In this document: one piece after another, positions 1 through 5,206 of the stretch
Layout: the number at the start of each line of letters is the position of its first letter
Position numbering within the stretch: the stretch's first letter is position 1
Assembly: GCA_018814055.1 (NCBI GenBank)
Contig: JAHJAL010000009.1
Coordinates: 1 to 7,814, forward strand
Direction: 5' to 3'
Length of the DNA: 7,814 nucleotides
From: Patescibacteria group bacterium
Lineage (GTDB): Bacteria; Patescibacteriota; JAHJAL01
The notes under the pieces: generated by a model
What the model saw: the letters and a program-made list of their open reading frames with translations, nothing else
Database searches by the model: none
What the model was told of the DNA's origin: nothing
Position numbers and translations under genes: made by a program

Positions 1-740
1 GAATATTGTTTATTAAAAATACAATACGACTTGTTTTGCAAATTCACGCAAAACATACAATCAGACAATCCCCGACAGTTATACAAAAACAAACTATCCG
101 CACAATTCGCACAGTTCTGCGAATATTTCAAATTAAAACTCGAAAACACATCCACGCACTCATAACACTCCTCACTCTTGATCGCAAACAAACAATCCAT
201 GCAATCTTTTGAATGATTCATCCTTGAACCATAATAACAGCGTTGATTGGAAGTGCTCCCAAACGCCATATAACAATCCTTGGACATAGTAATCTGATTG
301 CAAAAATCACAATTCTCACTCAGATTATCAACATACAACCCCAGTCTCGGTACCGCCAATTGTAACTCCCGCCATTGCTGAAAAAATAATTTACCAAAAT
401 CAAAATCCCGCCCATATTCCAGAGCGCCCCACTCATCACTCCACCACTCATGTAGCCCATAAACTTTGAATGGCTTATCTTCCGAATAAATCGACAATAT
501 ATCTTTGCCACTTTGATCACTCTTTCTTTTGTACAAACACCAATCATTGCGAAAGGCAATCCTCCTTCTCATCCGACATTGCGGGCACAAAGTCGGACTC
601 GGTATATCAAAAACTTTCTCGCCAAAGTTTGGCGAGATTTTCTTGTAAAACTCTAAATCACTATCTTCTACTACAAAACCAACACTACATTGTTTACAAA
701 CTTTATTTTCCACGAATATAATCCATTTATTGTTTGTCAT
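1..740 (-). CDS. Cys-rich solenoid-like zinc-ribbon protein, paralogue C (3' end cut by window edge)
   Basis: This is an open frame of 246 codons without a stop, running off the left edge, so the C-terminal half is missing. Function is unknown. The N-terminus has a zinc-ribbon pattern, C15-x2-C18 and C52-P-x-C55-R, followed by FRN, LYKRK and an aromatic/acidic segment ending in EYGRDFDFG. From residue 144 cysteines fall every 12 residues (144, 156, 168, 180, 192, 228, 240; L204 and S216 are exceptions). The last codons spell YCIFNKQY, the end of the first repeat block in paralogues A and B. By hand count 34 of 46 residues at the N-terminus match B. The start is uncertain: ATG at 740 lies in the end of a palindromic repeat, while GTG at 713 aligns exactly with B's start (ENKVCKQC follows both). 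Neither has a convincing Shine-Dalgarno sequence. No signal peptide or membrane segment is seen, so it is probably cytosolic. Confidence 0.85.
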   Translation of the reverse strand, partial: MTNNKWIIFVENKVCKQCSVGFVVEDSDLEFYKKISPNFGEKVFDIPSPTLCPQCRMRRRIAFRNDWCLYKRKSDQSGKDILSIYSEDKPFKVYGLHEWWSDEWGALEYGRDFDFGKLFFQQWRELQLAVPRLGLYVDNLSENCDFCNQITMSKDCYMAFGSTSNQRCYYGSRMNHSKDCMDCLFAIKSEECYECVDVFSSFNLKYSQNCANCADSLFLYNCRGLSDCMFCVNLQNKSYCIFNKQY

Positions 741-875
741 CCTGTACCCTAAGCGACGTTAGGAGCGTTAGGGATACAGGATCCAGAAAGATTCAATTAA
801 GTAAAAACAATATCAATTCTTTCTGGATCCCGGTTCTAGGAGCGCTCGAGTACTCGCTTCCTGAACGGGATGACA
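735..875. repeat. REPIN-like double-hairpin palindromic element
   Basis: The ends form a perfect 8-bp inverted repeat, TGTCATCC (735-742) with GGATGACA (868-875). Inside, GGATCCAGAAAG (779-790) pairs perfectly with CTTTCTGGATCC (819-830) around a 28-base AT-rich centre. Each arm is also an imperfect hairpin. The left arm pairs CCTGT/ACAGG and CCCTAA/TTAGGG (741-780). The right arm pairs CCC/GGG, GTTC/GAAC, AGGA/TCCT and GCG/CGC (829-869). The two arms differ in sequence, so this is a pair of related hairpins facing each other rather than one recent copy. Palindromes with 'GTCATCCCG...GGGATCCAG' ends are widespread interspersed repeats in bacteria. No transposase is in the window and I see no target-site duplication. 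It fills the gap between paralogues B and C and overlaps the possible ATG of C. Confidence 0.75.
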
Positions 876-880
876 CTTCA

Positions 881-899
881 AGTAATTAGTAATTCATAA
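881..899. repeat. Short AT-rich degenerate repeat after the stop of paralogue B
   Basis: The stretch contains AGTAATTAGTAATT, nearly identical to AGTAATTAGTCATT at 5167-5180 downstream of clpB. Both copies lie just 3' of a stop codon on the minus strand. It may be a spreading intergenic filler sequence or simple AT-rich coincidence. No function can be assigned. Confidence 0.4.
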
Positions 900-2645
900 T
901 TAAATCACACTCTTCTGATAACAACTCTCACAGTACACCTTCTCTTTACTACTCGGCGCATACGTCGTCTCAAAATTCACCTCGCATCTGCCCGCATGCC
1001 CATGCCCATCATCACTACAATCACACTGCCGTTTAAACAGTCTACAAAAACTTATCAACTTCAATTTGCGATAAATCCTGTTTTCCGGATGTTCACGAGG
1101 GATTGGAATACCCTGTTTGATATAAAAAGATAATTCCTTGGAAGTAACTCGAAACGGCCTGCCAGTCACCACGCACTCAATAGCCCCCCCTTTCAACAAA
1201 TTATCAATCTCAATTTGCGCATCAGAATTATGGGTTGGATTATACTGCCGGATATCTTTTGGCTCAACAAATTCACCTTGATAATCAGTGACTGGCTTTT
1301 CGTCCCGCCACCAAGCACCATACTCATGCACCTCTTCCTTTTTCAATGGAAAAAACAACTGGGCCTTTGATTCATTGTACGCCCACGGCGACATCTTGAC
1401 CGGAAAAAACTCGCCCCATTCCCCTGTCTTCTGCATATGTTTAATTATTCGAGCTACCAACTCTTCATATTCTTCCTTGGTATATTGCTTGTTAAAAACG
1501 CAGTATTGTTTTTTCTTCAAGCTTACACATGCAAAACAATCACTTACTCCCTTATTGCAATTAACCGAATAATGCACATTGCCCACATTGTCAAAAACAA
1601 ACAAATCAAACATCAGGTTCTGTGAATCAGCCCCAGAAGCAACCGACATATAAATTCTCTCCGAATTATATCCCGAATTCATCGAATCCTGACTATCGCG
1701 CCCCTCGGTAAAATTATTGGCGTACTTAATGTTTTCACTTTCTTCGACAAAAAAACTATTCTTAACATTCTTACAATTATTGATATAATCACCTGACGAA
1801 TTCTCGGCGTTGAATATCTTGGCGTATCTTCTCGGTGTAGACGCTACTAATTCAAGATATTTATTTCTTAATTCTTTTTTACGCTCGATCGGCCCGTATT
1901 TGAATTCTTCTACTATCTTTTCATATTCTTCTTTACTTGCTGCCTTGTTAAATATCCAATACTGTTTACCATTCAAATTAACACAACCAAAACAATTATT
2001 ACATCCCTGACAATCCCGCATCAGCATACTTTCCCGACAATTCCTAATCCCCTGACAATAGGAACATTCGTAACAATTCTGGCCATCAATTATCTCATAA
2101 CACAATTCGCATTCCCACAGTTGGAAACAGTCAATACAGTCCCGGCAATACTTCATCCAATTGCCATACATGCATTCTTCGCTGTTAATCAAAGCATAAC
2201 CCATATAGCAATCTTTACTATGAGCTCCGGCCATCAAAAAGTCGCAATTTTCATTGTCTATCGCCGCTTTAACCGGAATAGGTACTTTCACTGCCATTTC
2301 ATAAAATTGTTCAAAAAACGGTCGACCAAAATCAAAATCTCTACCATAGCTCAACGGATCCCACTTATCACCAATCCACTCATCATAATCAGCCACAGCA
2401 TAAGGCGTTTGAGGTGAATACATCGACAATACCTCCTTACCGGATAAAGCACACTTTGATTTACTGATATTTGTCTCTGTTCGAAAGCACAGCCGATGTT
2501 GTTGCCTGCAATCAGGACACTTGGTCGGACTGGGAATATCAAAAGTCTGTCCCGCAAAAGTGGGAGCCATCTTCTTATAAAACTCCAGATCTTCATCTTC
2601 GACTACGAAATCAGCGCTACATTGTTTACAAACCTTATTTTCCAT
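900..2645 (-). CDS. Cys-rich solenoid-like zinc-ribbon protein, paralogue B (581 aa)
   Basis: This is a complete 581-residue protein with 34 cysteines and no signal peptide or membrane segment. Function is unknown; metal binding is inferred. Order of parts: zinc ribbon C6-x2-C9 with C43-P-x-C46-R; aromatic linker with WDPLSYGRDFDFG; first Cys block 134-244 with cysteines exactly 12 apart at 134, 146, 158, 170, 182, 194 and 218 (S206 and W230 replace two); a second block about 278-395 that is almost cysteine-free until C363, ending CFACV and YCVFNKQYTKEEYEEL; WGEFFPV segment; degenerate second ribbon from C491; and a C-terminal metal-site candidate C541-x-C543, GHGH, C554, C572-x2-C575. It starts at ATG 2645 without a Shine-Dalgarno sequence and ends in TAA. 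It lies 45 bp after paralogue A, with a GC hairpin between. Databases sometimes label this family CaiB/BaiF, but no such domain is visible. Confidence 0.93.
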   Translation of the reverse strand: MENKVCKQCSADFVVEDEDLEFYKKMAPTFAGQTFDIPSPTKCPDCRQQHRLCFRTETNISKSKCALSGKEVLSMYSPQTPYAVADYDEWIGDKWDPLSYGRDFDFGRPFFEQFYEMAVKVPIPVKAAIDNENCDFLMAGAHSKDCYMGYALINSEECMYGNWMKYCRDCIDCFQLWECELCYEIIDGQNCYECSYCQGIRNCRESMLMRDCQGCNNCFGCVNLNGKQYWIFNKAASKEEYEKIVEEFKYGPIERKKELRNKYLELVASTPRRYAKIFNAENSSGDYINNCKNVKNSFFVEESENIKYANNFTEGRDSQDSMNSGYNSERIYMSVASGADSQNLMFDLFVFDNVGNVHYSVNCNKGVSDCFACVSLKKKQYCVFNKQYTKEEYEELVARIIKHMQKTGEWGEFFPVKMSPWAYNESKAQLFFPLKKEEVHEYGAWWRDEKPVTDYQGEFVEPKDIRQYNPTHNSDAQIEIDNLLKGGAIECVVTGRPFRVTSKELSFYIKQGIPIPREHPENRIYRKLKLISFCRLFKRQCDCSDDGHGHAGRCEVNFETTYAPSSKEKVYCESCYQKSVI

Positions 2646-2671
2646 TATTAAAATTATTTATTTCCCAGTAC

Positions 2672-2690
2672 GGGCGGGTTAACCCCGCCC
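2672..2690. repeat. GC-rich hairpin between paralogues A and B
   Basis: A perfect 7-bp stem, GGGCGGG (2672-2678) with CCCGCCC (2684-2690), encloses a 5-base loop. It sits directly after the TAG stop of paralogue A, in an otherwise AT-rich spacer. On the minus strand it is not followed at once by a T run (the next bases are GTACTGGGAAATAA), so a standard intrinsic terminator is not supported. It could attenuate transcription, protect the 3' end of an upstream mRNA, or be a copy of a GC-rich 'GTAGGGGCGGG...CCCGCCC' interspersed repeat. Confidence 0.6.
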
Positions 2691-4421
2691 CTACAATACC
2701 ACCTTCTGGTAACACCCCTCACAGTACACCTTCTCGCTTCTTTCCGGCGCGTAACTTGTCTCAAACTCTACCCGACACCTCCCCTCATGCCCATGCCCCA
2801 CTTCCTCACACATACACTGCCGATGCCATAGTTGATATGGATTCACCAAACCAAACCTCTCCTCGTGCCTTTGATCCGGACTTTTCTTTGGAATCGGGAT
2901 ATTGTGTTTCAAATAAAAAGCCAGCTCCGGCCCAATAATTCGATAGGGCCGACCTGTTACTACTATACATCTTAGAACTCCCTGTAACAAGTCACCAGAA
3001 TGACTCTCATCTTTATAATAATTGACATCACTATTTGGCTCATACCACGGACCATCATAACCACTATCCGGATCATAATCACTCCACTTAAAACCCTGTT
3101 TTAGTGCCTCTTCTTTGGATAGTGGAAAGAACTCCTGAGCAATCGTTTCGTTATATCCGTAGTGACTATTACCAATCAGGAAATATTCTCCATATTCGCC
3201 CGTATCAAGCATGTTTAGTTTAATTTGCTCCACCAATTTTTCATACTCCCCTGGGCTGTATTGCTTATTCAAAATACAATATTCTTTGTTGGTCAGAGAC
3301 ACACAGCCAAAACAATTATTGGTAGTATTGCAGAAATGGCAATAACTGCAGTCTCTGGAATTTGTAAACAGCAAATTGCATCCAATCAATTTATACGATC
3401 TGGCACAACCCGCCGAATTATATTGCAGCTGCGCCCCCCAACCACTGGAATACAGATAATAACTATCCAGCAAAGGCGCATTGCCGTCCCAACAATACCG
3501 GCAATCAACGTATTCATCCCCACCAAAGCACATATAGCCATTCTTGGAATTGCCGATATAATTACCTGTACTATTTTCGCAATTGGTTATCTCGGCAAAT
3601 TTGACTACTCTTTCTTTCCTGTTTGCCAAAAACTCACTTTTTAGTTTTTCAAAACTGTTTTCCGCCACAAAAGTATCAAACTCCTCCTTCGTCACCTGTT
3701 TGTTGCGTATGCAATACTGCTTATTCCGCAGATTATTCGACAGTATACAATCACGACATCCGGTTAAATTATCCGAAAAATGACAATTATAACAATTCCT
3801 CGAGTTCACTAGATATTTACAACTGTTATTACCTACTCCGAACACACATTCATAACAATCTTCACATTTCTCTATTTTGAAACAATCCACGCAATTTTTT
3901 GAATAAATAATCCCTTTGCCAAAGTAACAATCCTCAGCTCCGCCAGCGGTTGATATCATATAGCAATTCTTATTATCAGCCGCATGATTGGTATAGTCCG
4001 AATTCTCACTGTTTGACCACATCAAATTGGGGTAAGGAGCTTCCGACATCAAATCATTTAGTTGCTCCAAAAAACTCACTCCCGGATCATAATCCCGGCC
4101 AAACACCATCGGATCCCACTGATCCGAATACCAATAATCCTTGTCATATATTTTATATGGCTTATCCGGCGAATAATTGGAAATTATGTCTTTTCCCGTC
4201 GCATCACATTTTCTCTTGTATAAATTTCGCTCATTCCGCCAACAAAGTCGGTGCCGATGATTACATTCCGGACACTCCGTCGGCACCGGTACAATTAACT
4301 TTTTTAAAAGGCTCAAATCATCTGCCGATATATCAAACTCATCCCTGCATACTCGACATTGTTTGATACTGGGTTTTTTCCGTTCCAATTGCTCCAAAAT
4401 TAATTGATCGGCCTGGTCCAT
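2691..4421 (-). CDS. Cys-rich solenoid-like zinc-ribbon protein, paralogue A (576 aa)
   Basis: This is a complete 576-residue protein with 37 cysteines and no signal peptide or membrane segment. The biochemical role is unknown. Parts in order: zinc ribbon C22-x2-C25 with C50-P-x-C53; WRN and LYKRKC; YSPDKPYKIY and a WDP-x3-GRDYD segment; first Cys block with eight cysteines exactly 12 residues apart (153, 165, 177, 189, 201, 213, 225, 237) and extra ones 3 residues to either side; QYCIRNKQ; a short charged linker; second block 279-395 ending CFGCV and EYCILNKQYSPGEYEKL; GEYFLIG segment; a ribbon-like domain 485-536 that has lost most ligands (SPDQ where CPxC is expected); and C536-x-C538, GHGH, C549, C567-x2-C570. 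A GAGGTG Shine-Dalgarno sequence supports ATG 4421. It is the first of three tandem paralogues and is packed behind the 103-residue gene with a 7-base gap. Confidence 0.94.
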   Translation of the reverse strand: MDQADQLILEQLERKKPSIKQCRVCRDEFDISADDLSLLKKLIVPVPTECPECNHRHRLCWRNERNLYKRKCDATGKDIISNYSPDKPYKIYDKDYWYSDQWDPMVFGRDYDPGVSFLEQLNDLMSEAPYPNLMWSNSENSDYTNHAADNKNCYMISTAGGAEDCYFGKGIIYSKNCVDCFKIEKCEDCYECVFGVGNNSCKYLVNSRNCYNCHFSDNLTGCRDCILSNNLRNKQYCIRNKQVTKEEFDTFVAENSFEKLKSEFLANRKERVVKFAEITNCENSTGNYIGNSKNGYMCFGGDEYVDCRYCWDGNAPLLDSYYLYSSGWGAQLQYNSAGCARSYKLIGCNLLFTNSRDCSYCHFCNTTNNCFGCVSLTNKEYCILNKQYSPGEYEKLVEQIKLNMLDTGEYGEYFLIGNSHYGYNETIAQEFFPLSKEEALKQGFKWSDYDPDSGYDGPWYEPNSDVNYYKDESHSGDLLQGVLRCIVVTGRPYRIIGPELAFYLKHNIPIPKKSPDQRHEERFGLVNPYQLWHRQCMCEEVGHGHEGRCRVEFETSYAPERSEKVYCEGCYQKVVL

Positions 4422-4428
4422 TAATTAA

Positions 4429-4740
4429 TCACCTCGCTATCCAACTAAACTGCATAAAATACTTAGAAAAATCAGTCATCCGTGTATCTTCATCCAACAA
4501 CTCATCCAATACCATCTCCCGCAGCCGGCACAACTCCTTCAACCGATGATTGTGCCATCGTTTGTCATCAATTGTCATATCCAAGAGCTCCAACATTCGG
4601 TCAACAGCCCCCCAAAATAATTTCTCACTGCCCTTTTCTTTCCACCTCTTGGCTCGCTCATACTCACTACCGATATTAGCCATCTGTTCATAAAGTGACA
4701 TTTGTCCCCATCTGCTTGATTGTAAACTTTTATGCAACAT
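4429..4740 (-). CDS. Small helical hypothetical protein (103 aa), coupled to the DUF5674-like gene
   Basis: I do not recognise a named family, although similar small proteins with a 'xNIGSExxRAxxWxxKG ... RALELxDLTxxDxRW ... RLKELxRLRE' layout occur, as I recall, in Patescibacteria. Visible here are NIGSEYERA (22-30), a helix around 43-56 with MLELLDMTIDD, KRW (60-62) and the amphipathic stretch RLKELCRLRE (66-75). The end is aromatic, KYFMQFSW. The protein is probably all alpha-helical, soluble and cytosolic, with one cysteine. The ATG at 4740 shares its A with the TAA stop of the upstream gene (TAATG), which indicates translational coupling and supports this start over an internal Met at 14. 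The TGA stop lies inside the Shine-Dalgarno sequence of paralogue A. Function is unknown. Confidence 0.85.
   Translation of the reverse strand: MLHKSLQSSRWGQMSLYEQMANIGSEYERAKRWKEKGSEKLFWGAVDRMLELLDMTIDDKRWHNHRLKELCRLREMVLDELLDEDTRMTDFSKYFMQFSWIAR
4430..4435 (-). promoter_or_regulatory. Shine-Dalgarno sequence of paralogue A
   Basis: GAGGTG on the minus strand lies 8 bases before ATG 4421 and overlaps the TGA stop (4431-4429) of the upstream 103-residue gene. It is the only strong Shine-Dalgarno sequence among the starts in this window. It fixes the start of A and suggests translation is handed on from the upstream gene. Confidence 0.75.
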
Positions 4741-5096
4741 TATTGCTTTTCTATTAACTTATTAACCACCTCAATAACCTTCTTTTGAATAGAAGCGTCC
4801 TCGATACTGCGAGACCGGTTATTCTGTTGCGGCCTGATATTGATCATCGAATCAAATTCCAACATATCCGGCATTTCCAGATCAGGATACAAATTGATTC
4901 CCCACAAATCAGACTGGCTGGATCCATGTTCCAACAGATACGATTCTTCATCAGCATGTAAATCTCCCCCCAAAACCATTATTTCTTTCTTCAAATCAAC
5001 TACCCCCTTGACCATATCACCAAATCTTTTTTGAGCAATTTCATTTAACTCGGACTTGGTAATCGGTTTTTCGATCAACACAATATCTTCAAACAT
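4740..5096 (-). CDS. DUF5674-like family protein (118 aa)
   Basis: This is a soluble 118-residue protein that I match from memory to the DUF5674 family, known in Patescibacteria and some other bacteria; the biochemical function is unknown. Conserved-looking blocks are F-GDMVK-VVD (25-34), GGDLHADEE (43-51) with a possible His/Asp/Glu cluster, SQSDLWGINLYP (60-71) and FDSMINIRP followed by NNRSRSIED (81-100). The C-terminus is a helix (VIEVVNKLIEKQ). There is no signal peptide, membrane segment or cysteine. It starts at ATG 5096 without a Shine-Dalgarno sequence. A TATAAT box 31-36 bases upstream would give a very short leader. The stop overlaps the next start (TAATG). It is the first gene of the likely unit leading into the Cys-rich paralogues. 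Confidence 0.85.
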   Translation of the reverse strand: MFEDIVLIEKPITKSELNEIAQKRFGDMVKGVVDLKKEIMVLGGDLHADEESYLLEHGSSQSDLWGINLYPDLEMPDMLEFDSMINIRPQQNNRSRSIEDASIQKKVIEVVNKLIEKQ

Positions 5097-5126
5097 AATA
5101 TTTGGTTATAACTTATAAACTCTTTT

Positions 5127-5132
5127 ATTATA
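5127..5132 (-). promoter_or_regulatory. Candidate -10 box for the DUF5674-like/Cys-rich unit
   Basis: A perfect TATAAT on the minus strand lies 30 bases before the ATG at 5096, predicting a transcript start near 5120 and a leader of about 25 bases. The best 17-bp-spaced -35 hexamer reads GAGTTA, a poor match to TTGACA, so the promoter may need an activator. A direct repeat sits in that place. The only support is the box and its position in the spacer. Confidence 0.45.
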
Positions 5133-5141
5133 CACAAAAAG

Positions 5142-5157
5142 ACTCACGATAACTCAC
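5142..5157 (-). promoter_or_regulatory. 10-bp-phased direct repeat over the -35 region
   Basis: GTGAGT occurs twice with a TATC spacer, a 10-bp period that puts both copies on one face of the helix. The distal copy overlaps the expected -35 position for the TATAAT at 5127-5132. This geometry would suit a DNA-binding regulator, but two hexamers in a short spacer can arise by chance. Confidence 0.3.
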
Positions 5158-5166
5158 ATCCCCTCT

Positions 5167-5187
5167 AGTAATTAGTCATTAGTAATT
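5167..5187. repeat. AT-rich degenerate repeat downstream of clpB
   Basis: AGTAATTAGTCATTAGTAATT contains AGTAATT twice, and its first 14 bases differ by one from 881-894 behind paralogue B. It lies about 20 bases after the clpB stop. No hairpin with a T run follows, so it is not a clear terminator. The rest of the 110-bp spacer 5097-5206 holds the candidate promoter and nothing else I can support. Confidence 0.4.
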
Positions 5188-5206
5188 TCCTATTCGTCAT
5201 TCAAAA

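Noticed and set aside
1..740. Paralogue C as a pseudogene because no complete frame is present
   Set aside because: The frame is open for 246 codons with all expected motifs in order. It is cut only by the window edge.
735..875. A miniature DNA transposon (MITE) with target-site duplication
   Set aside because: The flanking bases (TGTT and CTTC) do not match. The paired-hairpin layout fits a REPIN-like element better.
2471..2938. 155-residue open frame on the plus strand across the A-B junction
   Set aside because: It lies antisense to the conserved ends of two real paralogues and crosses the hairpin spacer. Its composition is that of a shadow frame and no motif is recognisable.
900..4421. 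CaiB/BaiF CoA-transferase, a label I recall being attached to this Cys-rich family
   Set aside because: No CoA-transferase motifs or fold signature are visible. The proteins are ribbon plus Cys-repeat throughout, so the label is probably a propagated misannotation.
5167..5187. CRISPR-type or satellite array
   Set aside because: There are only two short AGTAATT units, with no spacers of regular length and no cas genes.
5140..5206. Intrinsic terminator of clpB ending in CTTTTTG
   Set aside because: The T run is preceded by direct repeats (GTGAGT twice), not by an inverted repeat that could form a stem.
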